DNA from: Bacteroidota bacterium
GTDB taxonomy: Bacteria; Bacteroidota; Bacteroidia; AKYH767-A; OLB10
Length of the DNA: 64,000 nt
Direction: 5' to 3'
Assembly (NCBI GenBank): GCA_018268195.1
Contig: JAFDWZ010000004.1
Span: 1 to 64,000, forward strand
The notes beneath the pieces were generated by a model. That model did no database searches and was not told where the DNA came from. It worked only from the letters and a program-made list of their open reading frames with translations. This document shows positions 54,852-63,991 of this stretch, in pieces. Position numbers and translations under genes: made by a program. Numbering within the stretch: the first letter of the stretch is position 1; the number at the start of each line of letters is the position of its first letter.

Positions 54852-56120
54852 TTAATACAACGGAAATTTTTCCATCATTCTGTTCACTTCTTCCTTCACC
54901 TCGGCAATCACATTTTCATTCGTATGATTCAGAATTACTTTGTCAATCAATTCTACAATCTGAACCATTTCATGTTCTTTCATACCTCGAGTGGTCATTG
55001 CCGGTGTTCCTACCCGCATACCTGAAGTTACAAAAGGTGATTGCGTATCAAAAGGAACCATGTTTTTATTCACGGTAATATCTGCTGTTACCAGAGCATT
55101 TTCAGCCTGTTTGCCGGTAATGTTTTTAGAGCGAAGGTCAATCAGCATCAGGTGATTATCTGTGCCGTTGGAGATTACTTTGTAGCCTTTCTTTACAAAT
55201 GCATCAGCCATGGTTTTTGCATTGCGAATAACCTGCAGGCAATATTCAAAATATTCATCTGTCAAATCTTCTCCAAAGGCTATTGCCTTGGCAGCAATCA
55301 CATGTTCCAGCGGGCCGCCTTGTGTCCCGGGAAACACTGCGCTATCCATAATTGCCGACATCATTCGTGTTTCGCCTTTTGGTGTTTTCAATCCCCAGGG
55401 ATTTTCAAAGTCTTTTCCTATTAAAATCATTCCACCGCGAGGGCCGCGCAAAGTTTTATGTGTAGTAGTAGAAACAATGTGGCAATGTGGCATCGGGTCG
55501 TTTAGTAAACCGCGTGCAATTAAACCTGCCGGATGCGAAATGTCAGCCAACAGAAGTGCACCCACCTTATCGGCAATGGCGCGCAATGCTGCGTAATTCC
55601 AGTCGCGAGAGTAGGCTGATGCACCGCAGATAATCAACTTAGGTTTTTCTTTCAGAGCGGTTTCTTCTACTTTGTTATAGTCAATGGTTCCGGTAGCTTC
55701 TTCCACGCCATAAAATGTGGCACGATAAAGTTTACCTGAAAAATTTACGGGCGAACCGTGAGTCAGGTGACCTCCATGCGACAGATTGAAACCTAGAATG
55801 GTATCACCGGCTTTGAGACAGCCCAACATCACTGCTGCATTGGCCTGTGCACCGGAGTGTGGCTGTACATTAGCCCACTCAGCATTAAATAATGTTTTGG
55901 CACGGTCAATCGCAATCTGTTCTATTTGGTCCACCACTTCGCAACCTCCATAATATCGTTTTCCGGGAAGCCCTTCAGCATATTTGTTGGTAAGACATGA
56001 ACCCATGGCATCCATTACCTGTTGGCTGACAAAGTTTTCTGAAGCTATCAGCTCTAATCCATGACGCTGACGTGAAAGCTCTTCTTTGATAAGTTTAAAA
56101 ACGGCCGTATCTTTTTTCAT
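54852..56120 (-). CDS. glyA: Serine hydroxymethyltransferase
   Basis: 422 residues. The PLP lysine is in [18 protein letters not shown] near 229 and other marks are [11 protein letters not shown] near 20, [13 protein letters not shown] near 48 and [13 protein letters not shown] near 190. It converts serine and THF to glycine and methylene-THF, linking to folD. A TAtaTTTG box is 19 nt upstream. Confidence 0.97.
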   Translation of the reverse strand: MKKDTAVFKLIKEELSRQRHGLELIASENFVSQQVMDAMGSCLTNKYAEGLPGKRYYGGCEVVDQIEQIAIDRAKTLFNAEWANVQPHSGAQANAAVMLGCLKAGDTILGFNLSHGGHLTHGSPVNFSGKLYRATFYGVEEATGTIDYNKVEETALKEKPKLIICGASAYSRDWNYAALRAIADKVGALLLADISHPAGLIARGLLNDPMPHCHIVSTTTHKTLRGPRGGMILIGKDFENPWGLKTPKGETRMMSAIMDSAVFPGTQGGPLEHVIAAKAIAFGEDLTDEYFEYCLQVIRNAKTMADAFVKKGYKVISNGTDNHLMLIDLRSKNITGKQAENALVTADITVNKNMVPFDTQSPFVTSGMRVGTPAMTTRGMKEHEMVQIVELIDKVILNHTNENVIAEVKEEVNRMMEKFPLY

Positions 56121-56138
56121 TTCTATAATTTAAGGAGG

Positions 56139-56146
56139 CAAATATA
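56139..56146 (-). promoter_or_regulatory. Minus-7 box upstream of glyA
   Basis: TATATTTG on the minus strand, a full TAnnTTTG match 19 nt before the glyA ATG. It shares the 126-bp divergent gap with the NRPS gene, whose own best box is a weaker TAttTTCG at 56211-56218. Confidence 0.45.
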
Positions 56147-56246
56147 AAGAGTGATGCGGATAATCACGAAATATTGTTTTTAAGCCCTTAAAAACGAAAC
56201 TATTTTGCCTTATTTTCGTATTTTTCAGAACCACCACATTTTAACT

Positions 56247-59200
56247 ATGGCAGATAAATTTATTGCTGTTGATTACGACCCTTTTGCCCCGGCCACGCCT
56301 GTTGCTTTCCCTACTACTGAAGAGCAACGTGAGATATGGACTTCCATCATTATCGGAGGCGAAGCTTCTTCATTATCTTATAACGAAAGTATTACCCTTT
56401 ACCTTGACGGGAAATGTAAAATTGAGGCACTTTCTGAAGCCTGCAAAGCAGTAATTCAACGTCATGAAATATTACGAAGCACCTATGCCGCAGATGGAAA
56501 TTCTTATACCGTAAAAGAGAATGTAACCATTGACATTCCGGTAATAGACCTTACGAGCCTGCGCCCGGATGAGAAAAAAGGAAGAATAAAACATTTCTCG
56601 CAACGCGAGGTTGAAATTCCATTCAATCTTGCCGAGGGACCTGTCATCCGTTTTGCAATATTTAAAATTTCATCTGCAGAAACAGCTCTTATCGTTACTG
56701 CTCATCACATCGTTTGTGACGGGTGGAGTATAGGCATCATCTTACAGGAAATCAGCAAATTTTATTCAGCCTTTATCCAAAACACCACACCCGTAATGGA
56801 TACTGCGTTTTCTTTCAGCGAATATTCTGCAAGGCAACAGCAGCGAAAAGAGGATGGCTCTTATGAACGCTGCGAAAATTATTGGCTGAAGATGTATCAG
56901 GGTGATATACCTGTTTTGGATTTGCCCATTAACAAACCTCGCCCTTCAAGCCGTACCTTCAATGCCAAACGGATGGATATTGAAGTAGATGCTGCCTTGG
57001 TGGCTGATATTAAAAAATTCGGAGCAAAAAATAACAGCAGTTTTGTAAACACACTTTTTGCAGCCTTTGAAATTTATATTTACCGGTTAACCTCTCAGCG
57101 CGATGTGGTAGTGGGTCTTCCTGCAGCCGGACAGTCAGCATCTGAAATGTATGCTATGGTGGGGCACTGCGTAAACCTCCTTCCCGTACGTTCTGTTATC
57201 AATGAAAAAGTTACTTTTTCGGAATATCTGAAGTCGAGAAAAGCTACCATGCTCGATGTGTTCGAACATCAGGAATTTACCATGGGAAGTCTCCTCAGCA
57301 AACTGCCTTTGCAGCGTGACCCCTCAAGGATACCTTTGGTGCCGGCAGTCTTCAACGTAGACCTCGGTATCACTCAGGGAGTAGATTTTTCAGGACTTAC
57401 TTATCGTTTTGTATCCAACCCACGCAAGTACGAAAACTTTGAATTCTTTTTGAATGCCACCGGAATGGGCGACATTCTCATTCTGGAATGTTCATATAAC
57501 ACTGATTTGTTTGAGGATGAGATGATCAGGTTACGCATGGAAGAGTTTGTGATGTTGTTAAAAGATATCGTAGCTAATCCGTCATTATCCGTTGCCGAAC
57601 TCAACCTACTTACACGTGATGAGCAACAAAATATTTTTGTGGAGTGGTCAGGTAAGCAGGAGCAGTTTCCTGCCTACAACGGACTTCATCAGCTAATTGA
57701 AGAAATGGCAAAGCAACACCCTGAACAAACTGCATTGCTATATCAGGGTAGCAAAATGAGCTACGCCACTTTAAATGAGCAGTCAAACGCCCTTGCCGTA
57801 CATCTGCAGCAGTCAGGTGTGAAAAAAGATGTGCCGGTAGCCATTTATATGGAAAGGAGTCCCGAAATAATTGTTGCCATACTTGCCGTATTGAAAGCCG
57901 GTGGAGCTTATGTGCCTATTGATTTTTCATATCCGCAGGATCGTATTGCATATCTGTTACAGGATGCAGCATGTCCCGTGATTATCACTCAGGAAAAATA
58001 TAGAGATAATCTTCCCCTTAGCAATGCTGTTACTCTGCTGCGCGAAGAGTGGAATAATATTTTTGAAAAATATAAAAACCGCAAACCCGAACAACATACC
58101 CTGCCAACAGATTTATGTTATGTGATTTACACTTCAGGTTCTACAGGAAAACCTAAAGGAGTATTAATAGAACACCGCACGGCAATTCATTACATTTCGT
58201 ACTGCAACAAACATTATTTCGGAAATAAAAATTATGGCAACTTCGGGTTGTATAGTTCACTTTCATTCGACCTTACAGTGACCAGTATTTTCTGCACTCT
58301 TACCAGAGGTAAAACACTTACCATATTTAAGCAGGAAGAAGATGTAATTAATATTCTGAAACAAACTTTTCAGCCCGATTCAGCAATAGATGTGATTAAG
58401 ATGACTCCGGCACACATTTTAGCTCTTGAAACGTTGTCGTTAAAATCTAATAACATCTGCAAAGCTATTGTAGGAGGAGAAGAACTGCTTCCAAAACATG
58501 TGGAGATTCTTCGCAATATTAACCCTGAGATGGAAATCATCAACGAATACGGCCCTACAGAAGCTACAGTAGGTTGTATTGTTAAAGATGTGAAAATACC
58601 TTCCGATGCATCAACCATAGGGAAAGCTATTTCAAATACGCAGGCTTATATTTTCGATTTCAACATGCAACCGGTACCTCCGGGTGTTCAGGGTAAGTTG
58701 TTTATTGGCGGTGATGGGCTTGCCAGAGGTTATAAAAACAGAGATGAGTTGACAAATGAGAAATTTGTATCTGAAAAATATACTGGTGCAAATCTGCGTG
58801 TTTATGATACAGGCGATTTGGCTCGTTTCCGTTATGATGGAGATATGGAATTTCTGGGAAGGATAGATAATCAGGTAAAAATCCGCGGATACAGAATTGA
58901 AATAGGTGAAATAGAAAATGTGATATCATCAATCAGGGAAGTAAAGGAAGTAACAGTAATCGTTCGTGAAGATAATCCTAATGATAAAAGACTGGTAGCT
59001 TATGTAGTGCCCGAAAAGAATGTTACATTAGAAATTTCAGATTTAAAAGAAAGACTTAAATCAGCATTACCTGATTATATGATACCTTCTGCTTTTGTGT
59101 TGATGGAAAAAATACCACTCACCGCAAATGGTAAGATTGACAGAAAAGCACTGCCTGTACCTGAAGTGAATACAAAGTCAGAGAGCGCGAATTTTGAAGA

Positions 59201-60233
59201 ACCTCACAATCCGCTTGAAAGTTTGCTTGCCGGTATCTGGAGCGATATTCTCAAACAAGATAAAATAGGAATTCACGATAACTTCTTTGAGTTAGGTGGT
59301 CATTCGCTGCTTGGAATAAAAATGATGGGAGAAATTGAGCAAAAAACAGGAGTGAAGTTGGATTATCCAACGCTGTTTCGCGCCTCCACAATTTCGCAAC
59401 TTGCTAAAGTCATCAATGCGGAAGACCTGAATATGGAGTGGCCGATAGTAGTGCCATTACAGCAGGGCAGTAATAAAACTCCGTTGTTTCTGGTGCACAT
59501 GCATAATGGAAACATTCAACGATGGAGAGTATTGTTGAAATATCTTGATAAAAACCAACCTGTTTATGCCATACAGCCACGAGGACTGGATGAGAAATAC
59601 GACTATCATTATTCCATCCCCGATATGGCTAAATTTTACCTGAGCGAAATCAAAAAAATACAACCCTCAGGCCCATATCGTCTGGGTGGATTATGTTTTG
59701 GAGGCACTGTAGCTGTTGAAATGGCTAGACAACTGAATGAAATGGGCGAAAAGGTAGAGTTGGTGTTTATGATTAATAATTATGCACCGCCTTCCAATCC
59801 TATGCAATATAAAATACGTGAAACCTGGGATGAGTTTAAAGAAATGAACATGGAAGCTAAATTGGAATTTGCATTGGAGAAAACTAAAAATGCAGGTAAA
59901 AAAGTTCTGAGTAAACTAACCCGTGTGTTTGATTCATCTAAAGAAAATGAGCAGGAAGAAAACGTGAAAACCAAACCCGATATCAGATGGGTACACTCCG
60001 TTGCACTGTTGCATTATCAACCTGAAACTTCTTACAACGGTGATGTGGTTTTGGTAAAAACAGGTGATGAAGTAGCTAAACATTATGATGAAACATTGGG
60101 GTGGAAGCGATTGATTAGCGGAAACATAGAGATGCATATTGTTCCTGAAAGTGACAACGATTCCATCATCACTACAGAGAAATATTATCATCAGCTTGGC
60201 GCATTGCTGAACGAAAAGCTGAGCGCACTTTAA
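56247..60233 (+). CDS. Single-module nonribosomal peptide synthetase (C-A-T-TE)
   Basis: From ATG 56247 the protein has 1328 residues. The condensation domain (~20-470) carries HHIVCDGWS with both catalytic His at 153-154. The adenylation domain (~480-985) has LKAGGAYVPID, the loop YTSGSTGKPKG, EYGPTEATVG, YDTGDLAR and NGKIDRK. Pocket residues D675, L676, T679, K718, I741, G743, E767, V775, G776, K963 read DLTKIGEVGK, close to the asparagine code. The carrier domain has FFELGGHSL with Ser1020. The C-terminal thioesterase (~1075-1328) has GGLCFGG with Cys1150 in place of Ser, Asn1177 where Asp is expected and Asn1304 where His is expected. A phosphopantetheinyl transferase gene starts 2 bp after its stop. 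The product is unknown. Confidence 0.95.
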   Translation: MADKFIAVDYDPFAPATPVAFPTTEEQREIWTSIIIGGEASSLSYNESITLYLDGKCKIEALSEACKAVIQRHEILRSTYAADGNSYTVKENVTIDIPVIDLTSLRPDEKKGRIKHFSQREVEIPFNLAEGPVIRFAIFKISSAETALIVTAHHIVCDGWSIGIILQEISKFYSAFIQNTTPVMDTAFSFSEYSARQQQRKEDGSYERCENYWLKMYQGDIPVLDLPINKPRPSSRTFNAKRMDIEVDAALVADIKKFGAKNNSSFVNTLFAAFEIYIYRLTSQRDVVVGLPAAGQSASEMYAMVGHCVNLLPVRSVINEKVTFSEYLKSRKATMLDVFEHQEFTMGSLLSKLPLQRDPSRIPLVPAVFNVDLGITQGVDFSGLTYRFVSNPRKYENFEFFLNATGMGDILILECSYNTDLFEDEMIRLRMEEFVMLLKDIVANPSLSVAELNLLTRDEQQNIFVEWSGKQEQFPAYNGLHQLIEEMAKQHPEQTALLYQGSKMSYATLNEQSNALAVHLQQSGVKKDVPVAIYMERSPEIIVAILAVLKAGGAYVPIDFSYPQDRIAYLLQDAACPVIITQEKYRDNLPLSNAVTLLREEWNNIFEKYKNRKPEQHTLPTDLCYVIYTSGSTGKPKGVLIEHRTAIHYISYCNKHYFGNKNYGNFGLYSSLSFDLTVTSIFCTLTRGKTLTIFKQEEDVINILKQTFQPDSAIDVIKMTPAHILALETLSLKSNNICKAIVGGEELLPKHVEILRNINPEMEIINEYGPTEATVGCIVKDVKIPSDASTIGKAISNTQAYIFDFNMQPVPPGVQGKLFIGGDGLARGYKNRDELTNEKFVSEKYTGANLRVYDTGDLARFRYDGDMEFLGRIDNQVKIRGYRIEIGEIENVISSIREVKEVTVIVREDNPNDKRLVAYVVPEKNVTLEISDLKERLKSALPDYMIPSAFVLMEKIPLTANGKIDRKALPVPEVNTKSESANFEEPHNPLESLLAGIWSDILKQDKIGIHDNFFELGGHSLLGIKMMGEIEQKTGVKLDYPTLFRASTISQLAKVINAEDLNMEWPIVVPLQQGSNKTPLFLVHMHNGNIQRWRVLLKYLDKNQPVYAIQPRGLDEKYDYHYSIPDMAKFYLSEIKKIQPSGPYRLGGLCFGGTVAVEMARQLNEMGEKVELVFMINNYAPPSNPMQYKIRETWDEFKEMNMEAKLEFALEKTKNAGKKVLSKLTRVFDSSKENEQEENVKTKPDIRWVHSVALLHYQPETSYNGDVVLVKTGDEVAKHYDETLGWKRLISGNIEMHIVPESDNDSIITTEKYYHQLGALLNEKLSAL

Positions 60234-60235
60234 GC

Positions 60236-60919
60236 ATGCATAACTTTCATTATATTTCTGAAACAGATATTCAGCATTTGGCATTAGCCGATGAAGAATT
60301 AATGGTATTTATTACCCATGTTTCTGATTTGAAGGAGTCATTGGCCGACCGGCTGAGTGTATTAAGTAAAGAAGAAGCCGACAAAGCACAATCATTCCGA
60401 AACGAAATTGACCGCAATACTTACGCCTGTGCACATGCCTTACTTCGAAAGATTCTTTCGGTACTTTATAATTGCAAACCTGAAGAGTTGTTTTTTCTTA
60501 AAGAGACATCTGGTAAACCTTATGTACAGCCTTCAAATATTATTTCAGGAAACAGAACCATACATTTCAGCTTGAGTCATTCAGGAAGCTACGTGGCATT
60601 GAGCTTTCATGCGCAAAGTCCGGTAGGTGTTGATGTGGAACAAATCAATCCTGAGGCAGAGTATGAACAGATTGTTTCCGACTATTTTTCAGAAGAAGAA
60701 AAGAAGGATTATGCTCTTGCCGAAAATAAAATATTGTGTTTTCTCCGGCTTTGGACTGCCAAAGAAGCGGCAGGTAAAGTTAGTGGTGATGGCATAGCCA
60801 CTCTTCCTAAAATAAGTTTGCCGGAAGGCTATCAGACCAAATGTTTTAATGATAAAGATGCTGTGTGCAGCGTATGTTTTCCGGTAGATAGTGTGAGTAA
60901 AAATTACTACATCATCTGA
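60236..60919 (+). CDS. Sfp-type 4'-phosphopantetheinyl transferase
   Basis: 227 residues. The family marks are TSGKPYV near 93, HFSLSHSGSYVALSF near 113, VGVDVEQI near 132 (metal site) and LWTAKEAAGKVSGDG near 178. It transfers phosphopantetheine from CoA to carrier proteins. It starts 2 bp after the NRPS stop, so it is almost surely dedicated to the carrier domain Ser1020 of that protein. A second transferase gene lies 1.7 kb further on the other strand. Confidence 0.94.
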   Translation: MHNFHYISETDIQHLALADEELMVFITHVSDLKESLADRLSVLSKEEADKAQSFRNEIDRNTYACAHALLRKILSVLYNCKPEELFFLKETSGKPYVQPSNIISGNRTIHFSLSHSGSYVALSFHAQSPVGVDVEQINPEAEYEQIVSDYFSEEEKKDYALAENKILCFLRLWTAKEAAGKVSGDGIATLPKISLPEGYQTKCFNDKDAVCSVCFPVDSVSKNYYII

Positions 60920-60937
60920 ACGGACGTATATTTACGT

Positions 60938-60945
60938 TATCTTTG
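60938..60945 (+). promoter_or_regulatory. Minus-7 box upstream of the DEAD-box helicase
   Basis: TATCTTTG, full TAnnTTTG match, 76 nt before ATG 61022, giving a leader of ~70 nt, longer than those of other genes here. Cold-regulated helicases often have long leaders, but no structure is evident. Confidence 0.5.
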
Positions 60946-61021
60946 CCCGGAATTTGAATAAAAAGACCTGCTTTGTTTTCATTATCAATGTTTTTGCAAT
61001 GGCGGGTATCCACTTAAATAT

Positions 61022-62653
61022 ATGAAACAACTTAATTTCACAGAGCTTTCGCTGAGCAGCGAAACTCAAAAGGCTGTCAGTGATATGGGCTTCGTAGAAG
61101 CTACTCCCATACAATCAGAAGCCATCCCCGTATTACTTGAAGGACATGATGTCATTGGGCAGGCACAGACAGGAACAGGCAAAACTGCAGCATTCGGAAT
61201 TCCTATTCTGGAGCTGATTGATGTACGCGATAAAGTAACCTCTGCACTGATAATGTGCCCTACACGCGAATTGGCAGTACAGGTATCGCAAGAGATAAAA
61301 AAGTTAGCCAAATACAAAAAAGGTATTGCCGTGCTTGCAGTGTATGGCGGAGAACAAATCCAAAAGCAGATTAATGCTCTTAAAAGACCCGTTCATGTGG
61401 TAGTGGGTACTCCGGGCCGAATCATGGATCATCTCGACAGAAGAACCCTCGACCTTTCGCATTTGAAAATGGTGGTGCTGGATGAAGCTGACGAAATGCT
61501 TAACATGGGTTTCAGAGAAGATATGGAATCTATACTGAAACATGCTCCAAAAGAAAGACAAACAGTATTGTTTTCGGCAACTATGCCCAAGCCTATTCTT
61601 GAGCTTACAAAGAAATTTCAGAATCATCCTAAACACATTAAAGTTACCAAGTCTGAACTTACCGTAGCTGCTATTGAACAAGGATATTATGATGTTAAGG
61701 TTTCGCAAAAAGCCGAAGTGGTTTCACAACTGATAGAGCAATACGCACTTAAACTGATGCTTGTTTTTTGTAATACCAAACGCAAGACAGATGAGATAAC
61801 TGAGATTTTTCAGCAGATGGGCTACAAAGCAGAAGCCATTCATGGTGACCTCAGACAAAATCAGAGAAACAATGTGCTTTCACGATTTAAGAGAGGTGAT
61901 GTGAACATTCTTGTAGCTACAGATGTGGCAGCAAGAGGTATTGATGTTGAAAATGTAGAAGCTGTATTTAATTTCGATTTACCACTTGATGCAGAAAATT
62001 ATGTGCACCGTATAGGACGTACAGGCCGTGCAGGAAAATCCGGAAAAGCATTTTCATTTGTTACCGGACGTAATGATATGGCAAAGCTGCGCGATATTGA
62101 AGATTATACCAAGGTGAAAATTGAAAGACAGCATTTGCCATCAGGAAAAGATCGTGTAGCGCTTGCAAAAACAAAACTTGCAGAAAGACTTAAAGTGCTC
62201 ATTGAAGAAGGTGACATTGACCAGTATGAAGCCATGATTGCTGATTTTAAACAAGAGGGTATTAACCTTCATCAGCTTACTGCTGCATTGCTGAAATTGC
62301 AATTTGCGCCATTGATGACCTCGGTTAAAGAAACCAGAGAATACCCAACTGAACGCGAGAGCAACAATGACAGAGGAAAAGGCAAAAAGCAGGGCAGAGG
62401 CAAACACAGTGGAGAAGCCAATATGGTCAGACTTTTTCTGAGTATTGGTAAGAAGGATAAAATCAGCAAGGGCGATATTGTTGGTGGCATTTCAGGTCTT
62501 GCCGGAATTGACAGCAGTAATATTGGTTTAATTGATATTTACGATAAATTTTCGTTCGTAGAAGTGGATACACACTTCCTCAATAAAGTGCTTTCAAAAG
62601 TGAATGGCAATAAAATTAAAAGCCGTAAGGTAAGCATTGAAATTGCACGATGA
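61022..62653 (+). CDS. deaD: DEAD-box RNA helicase with DbpA-type RNA-binding domain
   Basis: 543 residues. The helicase motifs are in order: Q motif around TPIQSEAIP, AQTGTGKTAAF near 45, PTRELAVQ near 80, VLDEADEMLNMGF near 155, FSATMPK near 185, and VATDVAARGIDV near 300 with HRIGRTGRAGKSG near 330. A linker rich in Arg, Lys and Gly (NDRGKGKKQGRGKHSG near 445) joins a DbpA RNA-binding domain (ANMVRLFLSIGKKDKISKGDI, ending KSRKVSIEIAR). It likely helps ribosome assembly or mRNA decay in the cold. It is convergent with the second transferase. Confidence 0.95.
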   Translation: MKQLNFTELSLSSETQKAVSDMGFVEATPIQSEAIPVLLEGHDVIGQAQTGTGKTAAFGIPILELIDVRDKVTSALIMCPTRELAVQVSQEIKKLAKYKKGIAVLAVYGGEQIQKQINALKRPVHVVVGTPGRIMDHLDRRTLDLSHLKMVVLDEADEMLNMGFREDMESILKHAPKERQTVLFSATMPKPILELTKKFQNHPKHIKVTKSELTVAAIEQGYYDVKVSQKAEVVSQLIEQYALKLMLVFCNTKRKTDEITEIFQQMGYKAEAIHGDLRQNQRNNVLSRFKRGDVNILVATDVAARGIDVENVEAVFNFDLPLDAENYVHRIGRTGRAGKSGKAFSFVTGRNDMAKLRDIEDYTKVKIERQHLPSGKDRVALAKTKLAERLKVLIEEGDIDQYEAMIADFKQEGINLHQLTAALLKLQFAPLMTSVKETREYPTERESNNDRGKGKKQGRGKHSGEANMVRLFLSIGKKDKISKGDIVGGISGLAGIDSSNIGLIDIYDKFSFVEVDTHFLNKVLSKVNGNKIKSRKVSIEIAR

Positions 62654-62655
62654 TT

Positions 62656-63231
62656 TTAACCGGCAAAGCATAACGCATATCTATCCGCAATCTGATAGGT
62701 AATTTCCAATCCGAAGTGATGTGGTGCTGAAACCATAGCTTTTATCTTACCTTGTTGTGCAGAGGAGAAAGGTGCTATATAAATTTTGTTTTTGAAATCA
62801 ATACCTGATAGGTCGAAATACTTAATCACGGTTTCTTTGGCGCACCAGTATAAATGTGCATTTTTAATAAAATCAGACTGTGAAATTTCAGCTATTTCAT
62901 TTGCACTCATAAAATAATCCAAAGCCTGTGTGGTTCTTTCTCTGTAAACCTGAATGTCCACACTGCATGATGGTGCATCACTCATCATTATAGCCGTGTA
63001 GTCTGCTGAGTGAGAGATGGAAATACTTTTGAATAAACGACAAAACGGTTTTCCTGAAGTAGTATGACCAATTTCAACATCCTTATCTCCGGTGATATGC
63101 TGAAGCAGCAGGTTGTTTTTTTGCCATTGCAATTCTCTCTTATTCATTTGCGAAACAGGAGATTTCACTGAAATGTCAGAAGCTATTACAAGCTTGCCAT
63201 GGTTCAGTTGTATGTCGTTTATTATTTTCAA
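62656..63231 (-). CDS. Divergent 4'-phosphopantetheinyl transferase-like protein
   Basis: 191 residues from TTG 63231. The transferase marks are TSGKPFCRLF near 68, SISISHSADYTAIMM near 74, CSVDIQVYRERT near 90 and LYWCAKETVIKYF near 127. Compared with the NRPS-linked one it has lost the Gly in the VGVD motif (SVD), is 36 residues shorter and has a Cys in the WxxKE site (WCAKE). It may serve fatty-acid ACP, a common role of single PPTases in this phylum. Its stop is 2 bp from the DEAD helicase stop. Confidence 0.85.
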   Translation of the reverse strand: MKIINDIQLNHGKLVIASDISVKSPVSQMNKRELQWQKNNLLLQHITGDKDVEIGHTTSGKPFCRLFKSISISHSADYTAIMMSDAPSCSVDIQVYRERTTQALDYFMSANEIAEISQSDFIKNAHLYWCAKETVIKYFDLSGIDFKNKIYIAPFSSAQQGKIKAMVSAPHHFGLEITYQIADRYALCFAG

Positions 63232-63250
63232 GAATGTTTGTTTGTGCAGG

Positions 63251-63258
63251 CAAAACTA
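63251..63258 (-). promoter_or_regulatory. Minus-7 box upstream of the second PPTase-like gene
   Basis: TAGTTTTG on the minus strand, full TAnnTTTG match 20 nt before TTG 63231; it supports that non-ATG start. Confidence 0.45.
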
Positions 63259-63301
63259 AACCATATTTTTTCAATCGGCATTTACATATTAATTTAGCCG
63301 A

Positions 63302-63991
63302 ATGGATAAGCCGGTATATCAGTTTGGGGTGCAGATTAAATCTGAAACAGATGAAATTAAGATTGAAGAAAAAAAATTTAAGTACACCCGAATCACTAAT
63401 ATTGATGAAATATATGCTGCTCTTGCCACTATGGATGACCAACAGGATGATGTTACAGACGAGCGAATACCTTACTGGACAGAATTGTGGCCTTCAGCCA
63501 TTGCACTATCTGAGTTTGTAGTTGCAAACCCTCAGCTGTTTACTCCCGATTTTCTATTTCATGAAATTGGATGCGGGCTTGCACTGCCGGCAATGGTTTG
63601 TGCTCATTTAGGATATCGTGTTGTTATCAGCGATTATGCAGATCCTGCGCTTAGTTTTGCAATTCAAAATGCAAAATTGAATGAGCTTGATTTTTCAGAA
63701 TCGTACCTTCTCGACTGGCGAAATATTCCGGAAGATTTTCCACAGTGTCATGTATTACTCGCTGCTGATGTAGCTTATGAAAAAAGAATGTTTAACACAA
63801 TAATTGATGTTTTCGACAAACTGGTGTTGCCGGATGGTATCATACTTTTTGCTGAACCTAAACGCAGTTACGCAAAAGAATTTTATGACATGTTGCAGCA
63901 AAAAGGTTTTTTAATTGATAAAAAAGAGAAACCGGTAACGGTAAAGGATTTTACACATTTTGTGAATGTGTGTATCGTCCGCAAGAAGTAA
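63302..63991 (+). CDS. Class I SAM-dependent methyltransferase, protein-lysine-methyltransferase-like
   Basis: 229 residues. A leading segment (EKKFKYTRITNIDEIY) is followed by RIPYWTELWPSAIALSEFV near 58-76, the SAM site HEIGCGLALPAMVCAHLG near 88, VVISDYADPAL and ADVAYEKRMF near 158. The PYWTxLWPSA motif marks the METTL20/nicotinamide N-methyltransferase-like group that methylates protein lysines or small N-compounds. Its target is unknown. Its ATG follows a TA-rich minus-7-like stretch by only a few bases, so the leader is very short. Confidence 0.88.
   Translation: MDKPVYQFGVQIKSETDEIKIEEKKFKYTRITNIDEIYAALATMDDQQDDVTDERIPYWTELWPSAIALSEFVVANPQLFTPDFLFHEIGCGLALPAMVCAHLGYRVVISDYADPALSFAIQNAKLNELDFSESYLLDWRNIPEDFPQCHVLLAADVAYEKRMFNTIIDVFDKLVLPDGIILFAEPKRSYAKEFYDMLQQKGFLIDKKEKPVTVKDFTHFVNVCIVRKK

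Noticed and set aside
56205-56246. An upstream TTG start for the NRPS
   Set aside because: The added residues (MPYFRIFQNHHILT) are not part of the condensation domain, and the frame begins inside the TTTTGCCTTATTTTCG promoter-like stretch; ATG 56247 is used.
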